A stretch of DNA of 64,000 nt, taken from assembly GCF_014066305.1 (NCBI RefSeq), contig NW_023501076.1:293501-357500 (forward strand). Reading direction: 5' to 3'. This DNA is from Letharia columbiana. Its lineage: Eukaryota > Ascomycota > Lecanoromycetes > Lecanorales > Parmeliaceae. The notes under the pieces are model-generated. The model was not told the origin of the DNA. It did no database searches and worked only from the letters and a program-made list of their open reading frames with translations. Made by a program: the position numbers and the translations under genes. Shown here in pieces: positions 10,550 through 21,158 of the stretch; position 1 is the stretch's first letter; each line of letters starts with the position of its first letter.

Positions 10550-10930
10550 CTAGGTGAATAACGATATACAGGCGATAGGAATCTGACTTTCAACGGCCTA
10601 GCAATTAAATCTCGTTATTGCTAAGGCCGGCGTCACGTGCTAATATTACAACCCCTCTACGGAAGGAATAGCCTAAATAATAGCCCTCAACACCAAGTGA
10701 CGTCAATACCTCACGGAGGTTATTAATAACGGCCTCCCTAGTGAAAAAGGAGCTCTTCAGCTAGAACAGCGGTGCGTCAGGTAAGGCTTCCTACCTAAAG
10801 AGGTGATGTAAGGCTTTAACTGCGCATGCGTTATTGCCTAATACGGCGACCGTGAGTATAATCCCACGACGAAATGGGTCCGTTTTAGACACTGGAAGTG
10901 TAAGTTCTAGATAATCATCGAACAGCCTCA
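10550..10930 (-). pseudogene. Tyrosine recombinase C-terminal catalytic part, RIP-inactivated
   Basis: Minus-strand translation gives LPVSKTDPFRRG, then FFTREAVINNLREVLTSLG, then GYSFRRG, ARDAGLS and LLGR*KSDSYRLYI, in one frame apart from stops. These match the catalytic block of fungal Ngaro-type tyrosine recombinases, where the usual forms are GHSFRRG (the HxxR box) and LLGRWKSDSYxxYI. Here the His of HxxR is Tyr (CAC/CAT to TAT) and the Trp is a stop, both C-to-T-type changes. The nucleophile Tyr region (SDSYRLYI) is still readable. The N-terminal part should lie at 10930-11480 but is not recognisable. The protein cannot be made. Confidence 0.85.
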
Positions 10931-11491
10931 CCGAGCGACGTATAAAAAACTATTCACCGAAGTCCTTCTATTAAAGGTCTCGCTTACTATAAGTAAACTT
11001 ACCTACGCGTAGGAATACCGCGAAGGCGAGGTAAAAGGAGGTATATAGAGTCGCTTTAGCATAGGTTGACTTATCGAAATAAGAAAGGATTTAAAGCAAT
11101 AGATCCTTAGTAATTAGACGCCTTTCTTTCATATCAGCTTCGCTACGAAGATGTTAACTATCTATAATAATACGTTATAACTAAGAGTGATAAAAAACTA
11201 AGAGATTATCGAATTCCATATCCACATGGGCTAATCTAAGACCGATAAGATATACCTTTATAGACTTCGACTTAACGCGGCGAGTGCTTAGGTCAGCAAT
11301 CCAGCCCGTAAGGACATTCATAGTTACTGAAAAGGGAGGCTAGATCCCTATCAGTGCGCAATAAACCGTATAGAATCTTACTGAAATCGCATATATCTTC
11401 CTGGTTTTAGTTACAAGCCCCTACCAGAGAAGTCATATAGCCTCTCAAGGCAGTGCGGTCTAATTGTATCAATATTCTAATAGGTCTCGCC

Positions 11492-12640
11492 CTATTTCAG
11501 CGGAGATATAAGACCTTTCAGCTGTGGATATGCGTTAGCGATTTTTCGGTACCGAAAACGTAACAGATTATCGGCCAGCTGGTTAGCCTTCGTAGATATC
11601 CAAGTGGGCACTACTATAATGTCGTGAGTAGCTGTCAACATAGCTATATCGCGCAATAAGGCTATAATAGGCCCGTGCATGGAGGATTTGCGTAATCTAT
11701 TAACGTATGCGTCGTTATCGCAATAGAGAATCAAGCGAGATCCTCGTAACTATTATAACCACAGCTCCATCGCGTAATAGACAGCCTTTATTTCTTTGAA
11801 TTATATATCTTTGAAACAATGACGTATGGCTGTTTTGATGCTAAAAACGTCTTTAAGTTAAATCGATTGAATATAATCGGGATGATCGAGAATATAGCCT
11901 CTCATACCGAATTTTCCAGACACATCGGTCCATATGTGCCACATAACCCGACTGTCGACGTAACGTATCAAGGCGACGCCATTCCAGTGCTTCAGGAAAG
12001 TGTCCCACCATAGTAAGTCTGCCCTCATATCGCCTATAATCCGTACGATTACCACAGGCCTTCGAAGGGCATCGAAAAGTCGCCTCAAGAATGCTCTTCC
12101 TGAAATCACGACTTTGGCAGCGAAGGAGAGGAAGCCAACCGCTGACTCGAGCTCCTGATATGAGATGATTGCCCTTTTTAGAAGGTTTTTAGCCGTGGTT
12201 CTCGCCTTAGCCAGCTTATCCGAGGGGAATCTCGCCTCCATACGAATACTATCGAATTCGATTCCTAGGAACTCAGCTATGAAACCCACAACATCCTTCG
12301 TATAATTGATTCGAAGGCCTAATTCGCCACACAGCTGGTCGAACTGCTGGGCGTATGCAGTTGCGTCATCACCTAATAAAAGGATTACGAAGAAATCGTC
12401 TAGATAGTAAAGCATTACTTCCCATAGAAGGATCGCGATTAAGATTCAAGTAAAGGCCTTTGCGAAGAGATTGAATAGAAACGGTGATATGCGTAGTTTA
12501 AATGATAGATATCGTTCCTTTCAATAGCGTTTATCGCAATTGAAACCAAGTAGTCATTAGTCCGATATAGCGACGGGTATATGTCTAAAGGCGTCTTTGA
12601 GGTCTCTTTTGACGAATTGAGCCCTTAGGCCTTTCTATAG
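11492..12640 (-). pseudogene. Reverse transcriptase and RNase H of the YR retrotransposon, broken by stops
   Basis: From 12640 downward the minus strand reads QFVKRDLKDAFRHIPVAISD, two stops, LLGFNCDKRY, FLFNLFAKAF and then an open frame 12415-11858 beginning MLYYLDDFFVILLLGDD, where YLDD is the RT catalytic box. After it come LGLRINYTKDVVGF and EFLGIEFDS, typical of the RT thumb and connection region in DIRS-like elements. A further frame, 11734-11492, holds the RNase H end: CDNDAYVNRLRKSSMHGP and PTWISTKANQLADNLLRF. Between the frames lie stops consistent with W and Q codons hit by RIP. Confident as a YR-element RT/RH; not functional. Confidence 0.88.
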
Positions 12641-13141
12641 CAGTGCTATTACTGCGTCATCGTATATAGCATATTTCAATACGCCCTACTCCGCCTGGAT
12701 ATCGTTATTAACTAAGTGGCCGTATAAGAATAAGAGGTCATAAATTTATCTCCAACCTCCATCGTGTTTCGGTACCAAACCGAGTAGCGAGCAAATATAA
12801 TGGGGCTTATTCTGAGGGTCAACCTCGATTAGGCGATACTGCTAAAGCTATTTTTAAAGATCCGCCGATAGTATTTGAGATGCTTGATATACTAATAGAT
12901 AATTTTAATTGCGATAGATTAAGATAGGGCCTCGAAAACCTATCTTAGCGCCCTTTCGAAGAATAGCCGAAATAGTTTTAGCAAATATTAAATCCGGGTA
13001 ATCGTTTAATTATTTAAATCAACTATCAACTATTAACAGTTCTTAATAGGGCAAATCCGGGTCTAATAGGTTATACAGCGCGTATGGGAACCCCTCAGAT
13101 ATGCACTATAGCGACCAGGGCATCTACGGGTGCCCTGGGAG

Positions 13142-14293
13142 TCATTCTGCCTTGGTAACACGGTTACCCAGTGGCAAATGATTGGAGCTACTCACAGCTG
13201 GGTTTGGGGCCTTGGGGCACTTATCTGCCGAATGATTTTGCTGACAGACCATACAGACATGTGAGTAGATGCAGCGCTCGCGAAAACAGCTACCTCTGTT
13301 GAAATTCTTGCAAATTCCAGTTCCTCCGGCGGCAACGGGCTTGCTGGGGCCAGGCGCAGCGGTATTTGGCTTGCTATTGCCCGCATAAGTCCCTTTGGGC
13401 ACGAGAAGGTCCCTGCAGCTCTGATCGTCCGCTTCCCAGGCCTTAGGGTCGTCTTGGCCACCCTGAATACGTGCAGTAACAAAGGCGAGGTGATAAGCGA
13501 GGATGAAGTTAAATCTGTAGGTGATAGGCAGCCGTAGTAGGCGAATAGCATACGCATATAGGGTCTTATTTAAGCCTTCCTTCACGCTAACGTATACAAA
13601 GCGGCCAGCGGCTACCGAGTACACATGAAAGCAGTGCATCATGTGGTTATGGCCATTGACGTCCTTATCCTCCTTGGCCGGGGTAGTATGCATATGGGCC
13701 AGCTTGGCGAAATTTTTGGTCTTGAAGGTCCCGAAGAAGATTTGCTTGAAGTATTTGACGTCCACACTTCGGAACCTTTCAGCAATACTAAGAAAGGGCT
13801 TCTTACCTTCCGTGTGACGAAAGGGGACCCCTCTTCTTTCCTCCCAGTCCGACTCAGAGTCGGATGAGTCCGAATCCGATGTGTCCGAGTGATGATGACG
13901 ATGACTGCGGCTGTGGCGGCGGTGGTGGCGGCGTGACTTATGAACCCGGCCCTCGTGATGAACCCGGCCCTCGTGATGAACCCGGCCCTCGTGACGATGG
14001 CGATGATCTCGCTCCTCTTGGACCTTGGATAGCTGGGCTATCAATTCCGCAAGGTCTACTTTGGGCCCCCCAGTAGGCGGGGGCGTTTCGTCGATCTCGT
14101 CCGGGGTAATGGTCCTCGATGGCGTTTCAGGTACGAGGATCTGGGGGGGAGGTGTTTTGGCCTTGGTGGCCTTTTTGGCCTTGGGGGCCTTAGGGGCCTT
14201 GTTGGCGGCGTTGGAGGTCTTTTTGGTGACCTTGGAGGCGGGTGTGACTCGTGTGGCCGCTTTTTTGGACCTGGTAGCAGCAGCGGGAGCCAT
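13142..14293 (-). CDS. Gag-like protein of the YR retrotransposon with CCCH and CCHC zinc motifs
   Basis: Start chosen at the ATG encoding MAPAAATRSKK (14293); the frame stays open further upstream but that part lies towards repeat A1. About 383 residues: an Ala/Lys/Pro-rich basic N-terminus, a His/Arg-rich low-complexity segment with three HEGRVH units, an acidic Ser/Asp run (SDTSDSDSSDSESDWEE), a globular middle, then C-terminal zinc motifs CKNFNRGSCFRERCIYSH and CMVCQQNHSADKC (CX2CX3HX4C). It probably coats element RNA. It is the only open ORF left in the element, in contrast to the stop-riddled pol region downstream. Confidence 0.8.
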   Translation of the reverse strand: MAPAAATRSKKAATRVTPASKVTKKTSNAANKAPKAPKAKKATKAKTPPPQILVPETPSRTITPDEIDETPPPTGGPKVDLAELIAQLSKVQEERDHRHRHEGRVHHEGRVHHEGRVHKSRRHHRRHSRSHRHHHSDTSDSDSSDSESDWEERRGVPFRHTEGKKPFLSIAERFRSVDVKYFKQIFFGTFKTKNFAKLAHMHTTPAKEDKDVNGHNHMMHCFHVYSVAAGRFVYVSVKEGLNKTLYAYAIRLLRLPITYRFNFILAYHLAFVTARIQGGQDDPKAWEADDQSCRDLLVPKGTYAGNSKPNTAAPGPSKPVAAGGTGICKNFNRGSCFRERCIYSHVCMVCQQNHSADKCPKAPNPAVSSSNHLPLGNRVTKAE

Positions 14294-14391
14294 TATGAAG
14301 TGTGTAAAGTATGGAGTGTGTTTGTGGTAGTTGGATAGTGGTGGTAGTTGAATGAAGGCTAATATGTATAGACTCAACTACGAAAAGAAGA

Positions 14392-14594
14392 AGAAAAATG
14401 ATATGGCTCTGACAGAGACGAAATCGAATGAAGAGCCGTTGACAGGTGCAAAACAGGTGGCTATATAGCTCGTACTGGACACCTGTCCCCAACCCCTTGC
14501 CGGGGTACCAACAGGGGTACCAACAAGGGTACCAACAGCCACCAACGCTATGGCCTCATAATGGACCCACTAACCCACAGTCCCACTGTTGCGA
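14392..14594 (-). repeat. Split direct repeat A1 of the YR retrotransposon
   Basis: 203-bp copy of A at the 5' end of the element (minus-strand orientation), matching 10047-10249. The element ends at GCGA; the following GTTTGG is flank. Confidence 0.9.
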
Positions 14595-14681
14595 GTTTGG
14601 AAGGAGGCTGTCGAGTCATTTTGCGGCAGACAGAGCCGGAGAGAGAGGATGGGGGTAAGGAGTTTGTTGCGTTTGACATGG

Positions 14682-14793
14682 GTGGGAGGGAGGGAGGGGA
14701 TGGGATGGGATGGGATGGGATGGGATGGGATGGGATGGGATGGGAGGGAAGGGAGAGAAGGGATGGGATGGGAGGGAAGGGAGGGAAGGGAAG
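14682..14793. repeat. Microsatellite (TGGGA)n and (GGGA)n tract
   Basis: A G-rich purine tract: GGGA units, nine perfect TGGGA units at about 14700-14744, then mixed GGGA/AGGGA/TGGGA units. The tract could form G-quadruplex-like structures on the plus strand. Apparent ORFs here are repeat artefacts. Confidence 0.9.
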
Positions 14794-15479
14794 ATAGTAC
14801 GGTGATTCGGACCGGAGTAGAGTGTAGGTAGGTAGCTCGATTGATACTACAGGTCAGAATAGATTAGAAGAGAGTAGACCCACGAACGAAAAGCCTTAGT
14901 GAAGTCTTCGAATGCCCTCGCCGCTTTCCTAGACAGGAAGGAGTGCGTGCTCCGATCTGCCGAGTTCTCAGCGGCCGTCCGGTGGCTTCCCTCCCCGCAC
15001 CAGCGGTGATGTTGACCTCGTCTAGCATGGAGATCGCTGTTATCGCGTTAGTGACGTCTTGTATGGTGGACGGAGGGCAGAGATGGTCGTACGATTGACA
15101 TACCATCCATGAGACTGACCAATGCTGCGCTTGGGTTTTTTCTGGGGCAGCATGCTCGTCGTCGCACTCGCCGAAGCTTCTGATGTTTAAGAACCTGAAC
15201 AAGATCCGCCTTTGCCGCTCAACTGACTATCCCTCAAATATGTTATAATCTGTTGATGTACTTGGTTGATCCGTTGTTTGCAGGGAATCCTAGGTCACTA
15301 ACACTGGAAACCAAGAAGTGTCATTGCTGCAGTCTCGCTGGTGGGAGGACATTGAAAGGTTTTGTGTGAAGTCAGGGTTCTGGCTTTGAGATGCGCTGAT
15401 CGGTCCTTATAAACAGAGATAGAGTCTACGTCCAAGGGCGGACTCTGATTGTTGCCAAAGCGGTATGACTATGATATCA
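14794..15479. other. Intergenic, no gene supported
   Basis: A 112-codon minus-strand frame at 14864-15202 has no domain. The region separates the microsatellite from a decayed chitinase fragment. Confidence 0.35.
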
Positions 15480-15815
15480 TCCAATGGCCATCGCCTTGAC
15501 CATGTCCTCCTGTAGTTGTCCACTGCTTCCTTCGGAAGCGTCGGTTCAATATCTCGTTTGTTGTTGATACTGACTCCGCTGCAGGATCTAATGTCTTCGA
15601 AGATGGTGAATCTTGGCGAAGGACAGTAGGCGTGTTGTGCCTCTGAGGCCCGAGTCGGAAAACCCCGTGATCGTGGCGTAGTCTCCGTAGCCCGAATTGT
15701 GAAAAAGGATACACACCGTAACGATAGGGAACAGTAGCACCGCTGTTTGACACTCCGAGGCTGTAGCTGATGCCTGAAAAGATAACGAAGTACTGACGTA
15801 CTCGACGAGCTGGGC
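15480..15815 (-). pseudogene. Decayed fragment of a killer-toxin-like chitinase C-terminal region
   Basis: Minus-strand translation in three successive frames reproduces a segment of the large chitinase at 24.7-30.9 kb (its exon 9, 29090-29370). In order it reads LVDAQLVEYVSTSLSFQASA (intact copy LVDAQLVGYVNTSLSFQASA), then YRYGVYPF, GYGDYATITGFSDSGL, and PSPRFTIFEDIRSCSGVSIN (intact PTPRFTIYESTGSFSGITSN). At least two frameshifts separate these blocks and nothing upstream or downstream matches, so it is a small relic of a second chitinase paralogue, not an exon of a live gene. Confidence 0.85.
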
Positions 15816-15988
15816 GTCAACGAGAATTTTCGCCGATTGCTCTACCAGCCAGGAATAAGTGCAAGGTCTTGGAACGCCTTCATTTAAGATTACGGGGAGA
15901 ACACAGGGGCTCTACTTGTATTTTCACGTACTAGGTTTCCTACTCTCCAACCTTCACCCCAGCTCATCAACATCCATCCATACTATGC

Positions 15989-16842
15989 CTAGATCTCATC
16001 AACCCTAACCCCACCCACTTCGCCCCCCCAAAAGATCCTACCCGTCATCGCCTCCCCCACCGCCAACCGGAACGGCTCAATCCGCTCAAAACACTCATCA
16101 TACACCGCAAACACCGCCATCGGCTTCCGCGTAAACGCAACACACATCTCCTCCAACACCACCTTCCACAACCCGCACCCTTCTCCACCCTCTCTCCACA
16201 CTTCCATCACCGTGCCGGGCGCCACAGGCGTGCTCTTCCCCGCATCGCGAGTGATCGCGAACGCGGCTCGGAGTTCCTGGAAGACGAGGCCGTGAATGGG
16301 GGCGATGTCGAGGTAGCGGGCCGCGGCGAAGATGCGGCAGAGAAGGGTGCAGGCGTCTTGGATGGCGGTGGGAGAGGTGCCCGTGCGGGTGCAATAGGGG
16401 AGGATGTCGAGTTTGTCTTGGTGCATCCAGCGGTAGATGTGCGTGAATGCGAAAGGGTCATGGCCTCGTAGTGCGAGCGTATCGGGAGTGGTCTGCTTGG
16501 CGAGCAGGCGGGCAGCGACGGGGGAGTGGTACATAAGTAGTCGTTTGGATAACGTGATGGGTTTCGCTGCTTTGCCGACGTAAACGGAGACTGAGGGTCC
16601 TTGCATGAGTCTGGAGGAGCTGTTAATTATGGTGTAAGTGGAGAGAGACGGTAGGTGGCCTACTCTATAAGGACTTCGGTGTGGTCGGTGATGCCTTCTT
16701 CCGCGAAATTGGGAATGGGGTCCGATTCTTCGAGCTCTGGCTCCTGCACGTCGAACATGGTGTCCTCGTCCTCGAGAGTTGATGTGGACGTTGCTCTGCT
16801 GGGACTTCCGAAAGACAAGACTCTTCTCAAGATGTTGGACAT
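15989..16842 (-). CDS. BTB/POZ-domain-like protein
   Basis: Exon 1 begins at ATG 16842 and encodes a Ser/Glu/Asp-rich leader (MSNILRRVLSFGSPS...). Splicing 16620-16663 (44 nt), or the slightly longer 16611-16663 (53 nt), removes the stop and joins in frame to the main exon, which holds VSVYVGKAAKPITLSKRLL, YHSPVAARLL, HDPFAFTHIYRWMHQDKLDI and a following helical region. That is the order of a fungal BTB domain: G-K with a buried strand, a K-x-LL helix, S-P-x-x, and the W-x-H helix. If unspliced, the protein would start at ATG 16606 (205 residues). Small fungal BTB proteins of this type mostly lack a known role; protein-protein interaction, perhaps as a Cullin-3 adaptor, is a family-based guess. 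Confidence 0.65.
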
Positions 16843-17829
16843 TGCTGTGGTTGTAGGCGTTGGGGTGGGGTCAGTGTTTCAGCGGCGAGTGGAGTTCGAG
16901 AGTCTCGGAGCTTGAGGATGAGGGTTTAAAGGAAGAGATAAGTGTCATGCGAAAGTGTCGATACAGTGGGAACGCTGAGTATTGCTGTCGCATGAAGTAT
17001 TCTTCTTTGTTGGGTTATTGTAAGACTTCCAGACAGTCCTCCTGCGGCCCCACGTGTTATACCGCCATGAAAAAATCATAAGATACCTTGAGTTGATGGA
17101 TCATTCAGGCAACAAATTTCAAGCTTACAGTAGTGTTGCTTGTTCATCACACTGTAAAATGTGTCAACGAACGCAGGTTACTCATCGCTGTGATCTCAGA
17201 AAGACACAATCTGCTTCCTTTCCCGAGCCAAATAGTGAAGCGGTAGCGAATTTGTCTGGACAAAGGAAGCACACGACAAGTGCAATGTAGCCATCACTAA
17301 CAAACATTTAGCTATCTTCATCTAGAATCGAAGAGAAGCGAAACCTTCGGCTCTAAGCTGGTCTCTGTAAGCGGGCTATGCTCATTAGAGTCAGCGACAA
17401 GACCAAGAGCGTACTAAGTCCGATTTTGCGGAGTCCTTATATTTCCCAGATCACGAAGAGCAACAAGTGTTCACGCATTCTCAAGGATTCTTAGTTGGAC
17501 AAAAAGCTGGTTCGAGAGACTGTATCCGTCGTAGTTAGAATAGGTCTGCAAGCAGTAGACTTCTTCACATCTAAGTGATAGAGAGTCGTATCTCCCTCAA
17601 GGTGGTTACCCCAAGAACTCTTAAAAAAAGTACTCCCTTAAGTAGTTAATGGATGTTATGGTGAAATATTTGACACTAGAAAGCCAAAGAGCCCTGATTC
17701 TGATCAAAGAGAGTACAAACGGCCAACAGCAAACTTCATCGCTCGAGCTCCACCTCCTGGGGCCGTCCGTTCTTCCAATTGTAATGCGTGTGTCGCGGAA
17801 AAAGACAGCGAATCGATCAGTGCTCTAGT
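16843..17829. other. Intergenic, nothing recognised
   Basis: Short frames only (up to 78 codons), none with a domain or splice-consistent extension. Confidence 0.35.
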
Positions 17830-18575
17830 ATCCTATCAGTCGATTGAGGCCGGTCAGCGCCGCAAACATTGATCTCCTCTTGGAGCGCGCCGGGTCCAAT
17901 CGCATGCTTTACCTTTCCACAGTGCTCGAGAGTTGCTTCGTCCAAGACTGCATAAGCATCATAAAAGAACAGCTCACCCAAAATCCTCTTCCGTGATACG
18001 ATATTGATATGTCTCTCTTAGATACCTGGATGCGTCAGTAGATGCTACTCATGTGCTTCTTGCTCTGGACCATGTTCCATCTGCGTGAGATGTCGCGAGT
18101 TGGTTGATGCATTGGTGATCTTGGAGGTTCGCTTGTTTCGCAGCTTCTCATACATTTGTAGGGTCTCATGCAACGTCATCTTCTTGGGAGAATACTCTAG
18201 CAGCCCACGGAGAACTGAGGCGTCCTCGATCCATATTGCAGTTCCTGGAACGAGATAGGGCATCATCGCATGTGCTACGTCCCCAATCAGACACACCTTG
18301 CTGGATTGGTAAATCCGAACTGGCAATGTTTTTTGGACGAGCAATCTACATAATAAAAGCGAGTCAACATACTCTAGTGTTGTGGATAATCGGGAGTCCC
18401 CATTGTAAGCGATGGTTTTCTGGCGCAAGCGGCTGGGTGGCAACGGTACTTCTGGGTCCCAGCTCTCGGCGACGGGACTTTGCTTATCGTAGCGATCTTC
18501 TTCTTCCCCTAGACATTGTTCTCGTACGACCCCGAGATCCTTGCAAATCATATACAAGAAAGAATCTACTTCCAC
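17830..18575 (-). pseudogene. C-terminal relic of an FAD-dependent monooxygenase (salicylate-hydroxylase-like)
   Basis: The minus-strand frame 18575-18045 contains VCLIGDVAHAMMPYLVPGTA followed by IWIEDASVLRGLLE, the second FAD-contact motif (GDAAHxMxPxxxQGxxxxIEDAxxL) of group A flavoprotein monooxygenases; the usual Gln is Pro here. Downstream, after a stop, another frame gives GELFFYDAYAVLDEATLEHC, resembling the LFxYDAYxE tail of the same family. The N-terminal GxGxxG nucleotide-binding half and the DG motif region are not found upstream. The gene is therefore truncated and interrupted, and should be inactive. Confidence 0.7.
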
Positions 18576-18959
18576 ATTGTGTTCAACTTCAGTGAAAAGC
18601 TTGTCCCAGGTCGGACATTCTAGCCTTCAATTCTGATTCACACTTACTTGATGGCGCGTTGGCTCTCAGTCAGCATCTCAGCTGTGTGTTACAAAATAGG
18701 CTATACCTCCGTCAACACATTGCAGGTCATCACAATTGCCGACACGTACAACAGAGTGTACATGTTTGACGCCGGCAGGACAGGACTCTGTCTTGGTACT
18801 TCGCCGATCTTTGGGTCCACCCTGCCATAACTCGTGATGGGGCGTACTTTGGATCTCATTTTATACATGGACGTTAAACGGCACAGCGGTATGCGGAGAG
18901 TGGAGGTTAGACTCTATCTGAGACGTTGACTGCGCTTGCGATGCTGGCGGGACTGATTG

Positions 18960-19330
18960 TATACAGATCCTGCATCCAGCGTAAGACACACGGAGTACAC
19001 CACTTGAGGGATTAGCGACTGGTGGCTTGGGATGCAGATGTCTGCAACACGTTGCTATTCATATGTCTCCAACTGCTATAAGCCGCAGATCATGGAGTGC
19101 GGCGTTATGTTCAACCTGGGCCGAGTTTTGTGGTCGATTGTTTTGCTATTCCACATGTCAAGGCGGATGGAACTGGCTGGGCCTGGTTCATTTTTGCGAT
19201 ACTAACACCGTTGAACTTCGTTCCCGTGGGATTGTTGATGAAGTATGGCCAAACGTGAAGGAAGAGGCTTGGTGGGCCGACCTTCGATCAGCATATCCGA
19301 GTAGACCAAAAGACAGGCTCAGGAACGGCA
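18960..19330 (+). pseudogene. Possible C-terminal relic of an MFS transporter
   Basis: Two overlapping plus-strand frames join into a sequence resembling the last helices of fungal MFS permeases: CYKPQIMECGVMFNLGRVLW in one frame, then FVVDCFAIPHVKADGTGWAW and FIFAILTPLNFVPVGLLMKY in the next, followed by a stop. The frame change and the lack of any upstream helices indicate a relic. The assignment rests on pattern resemblance only. Confidence 0.4.
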
Positions 19331-19665
19331 TCATGATCAGTTGCAATAGTTCCAGCAAAGATGTTTTCGATTACCTCTCATGACCTTGCACGGATGTTTG
19401 TTTTCTATGTTTGTAAATGTTGTAGTATGGGACATTTTGAAACCTCCGATGCGCCCAAGGCTGAGCAACGTTACATGAGAATAAGGTACGTATTACTTTA
19501 CAGCATCATTGCCGAGTTAGCCGTAATATATTACGATGGCTTTCTCCAATACAGAACTATCACACATACCTTGTCTTTGAGATAAGTGAATGAAACATGT
19601 AGAATAATCAGATATGACCCTATTCTATACCATACCGGAAATAGAATTCGGAAAAGGTATATGGA

Positions 19666-20949
19666 ATGACCCTGCCGACAATATTTTACCTCGTTTCGTA
19701 TCCACGTGACCTCTTCCGCTTGCCTGCATACTTCTCATCAATAGCCACTCGAAGTTTTTTTTCTCAAAATGTCAAGCCCAGCCAGATCACAGATCTTCAG
19801 GCTACTGTGCCAACAACTATGAGCGACAACGAGAGCGTGGAATCAAGCTCCAGCGAGGAAATATCACCTCCTTGGGGCACAATTCCAGCTGAGATCTACT
19901 TACTGGTACCACTCCCTCTCAGCATCGCCTGCTACGCACTTGGTTGTATTTTCATTGGACATCAGTTAATTCATTACCTCCTAGAACAACTACGATCCTC
20001 AATCCCCACTCCCACCATCGGAGCAAGCCAAAATTCTCATCAGTTCATACATTCAGTCCGGTCAGAGACAAGCCGTATGTACCTTGCTTCGTGTTCCCAT
20101 AATTCGTCACCTCCTGTTTCTCCCGCGTCCAGTTTTCAGCAACCTTCTGATCCGTCTCAGCGATATCCACCGCCTCCTCCTCCGGCTCTAGGCCCCCAGG
20201 AACTGATCTTCCTGAAAGCTTGGCGTCCCCTCTCCATCCGCCACCTAGCCACCGATCCCGGTCAAATTGGCAACGTCTGGCTTCGCACGTTCTATGGTCC
20301 TGGCAGCGACGCCAAACACGCGGCCTTGATCTCACACATTGACCTTGACAATGCTATCGATAAGGAGGAGAGGCTACTCGATGATAGACTACTCTATGGT
20401 CGCTTGGAGGGAAAGTGGAACGGTCTGTTGGAGCTACTGCCCGAGCTACTTGTGGCTGATTGGGAAGGAGATGAAAGGTGGCTGGGGTATAGGAGACGCA
20501 TTGCGAAGGATGTGGAGGCGTTCAGGAATGCAAAGAAGAGATTTGAGCATGGGGCCGTTGCTGTGGGTGACGTGGCAGAGGGGACGGATGAGCTTGCCGA
20601 GGCGATGGAGAGACTGAGAGCTTTTCTACCCGAGGAGGAGGTGCAGCCACGGATTCTAGAGGTGCTACGGTCACATGTGCAGGCGGAGTGCGTGGTTGCT
20701 TATCTCATCGTTGAGGATGAAGAGGCTCTGGAGGAGGAGGAGGGACTATTGTTGTTGAGTTTTGTGGATGCGTTCGGGAGGGTGGTGAGGAGCAACAGGG
20801 TTTGTGCTAGTGAGGCGGAGCAGATGGGTGGGTTTTGGCTAGAGGAGGCTTGGGGTGACATTGCGGAGTGGCAGAACGGGAAGACTGGAAGCGATTATGA
20901 AGACGATGAGGCATGGGAAGCGCTCTTGAAGCATGAAGAGCTGAGTTGA
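19666..20949 (+). CDS. Hypothetical protein with one predicted membrane helix and an acidic C-terminus
   Basis: Single open frame of 427 codons. The better start may be the in-frame ATG at 19819 (MSDNESVESSSSEE, 376 residues), since the upstream 51 residues are atypical. After an acidic Ser-rich start comes a hydrophobic segment (IYLLVPLPLSIACYALGCIF), a Pro-rich linker (RYPPPPPPALGP), then a mostly helical, Glu-rich region with many L and E residues. No catalytic motif is seen. The protein is probably a fungal orphan or clade-restricted family; function unknown. Confidence 0.6.
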   Translation: MTLPTIFYLVSYPRDLFRLPAYFSSIATRSFFSQNVKPSQITDLQATVPTTMSDNESVESSSSEEISPPWGTIPAEIYLLVPLPLSIACYALGCIFIGHQLIHYLLEQLRSSIPTPTIGASQNSHQFIHSVRSETSRMYLASCSHNSSPPVSPASSFQQPSDPSQRYPPPPPPALGPQELIFLKAWRPLSIRHLATDPGQIGNVWLRTFYGPGSDAKHAALISHIDLDNAIDKEERLLDDRLLYGRLEGKWNGLLELLPELLVADWEGDERWLGYRRRIAKDVEAFRNAKKRFEHGAVAVGDVAEGTDELAEAMERLRAFLPEEEVQPRILEVLRSHVQAECVVAYLIVEDEEALEEEEGLLLLSFVDAFGRVVRSNRVCASEAEQMGGFWLEEAWGDIAEWQNGKTGSDYEDDEAWEALLKHEELS

Positions 20950-21158
20950 GAGGAGTCACAAAGAGCTCGGGAGATGAGACGAGCTAGGCATTGTTGGAAG
21001 AGGTCTGTCTACAAGCAATGCATACATACCACTAGTTCCACGTGTATGATAGCTCAAGAAACCCCCTCTTAGATGAGCCGCCAGCCTCTCGAAAGTTTTC
21101 ATTCCACCTCGGTGACTACTCCCACAAACCATGGAGACAGGCAGCCCTACAACCACTA

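Larger units (their letters stand above)
9833..14594 (-). mobile_element. Full-length Ngaro-type tyrosine-recombinase retrotransposon, RIP-damaged
   Basis: Read on the minus strand, the element runs A1 (14594-14392), internal region, B1 (10405-10250), A2 (10249-10047), a 58-bp spacer, B2 (9988-9833). A1/A2 and B1/B2 are direct repeats at offsets of 4345 and 417 bp, which is the split-direct-repeat structure of Ngaro/PAT-like YR elements, not LTRs. The internal region encodes, in order, a Gag-like zinc-finger protein, a reverse transcriptase with YLDDFF, an RNase H and a tyrosine recombinase. No target-site duplication is visible at the ends, as expected for recombinase-mediated insertion. Many W, Q and R codons in the pol part have become stops, a RIP signature, while the gag part is largely spared. 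Confidence 0.92.

Noticed and set aside
14561..14831. Gly/Met/Trp-rich frames over the TGGGA tract
   Set aside because: Pure translation of a microsatellite.
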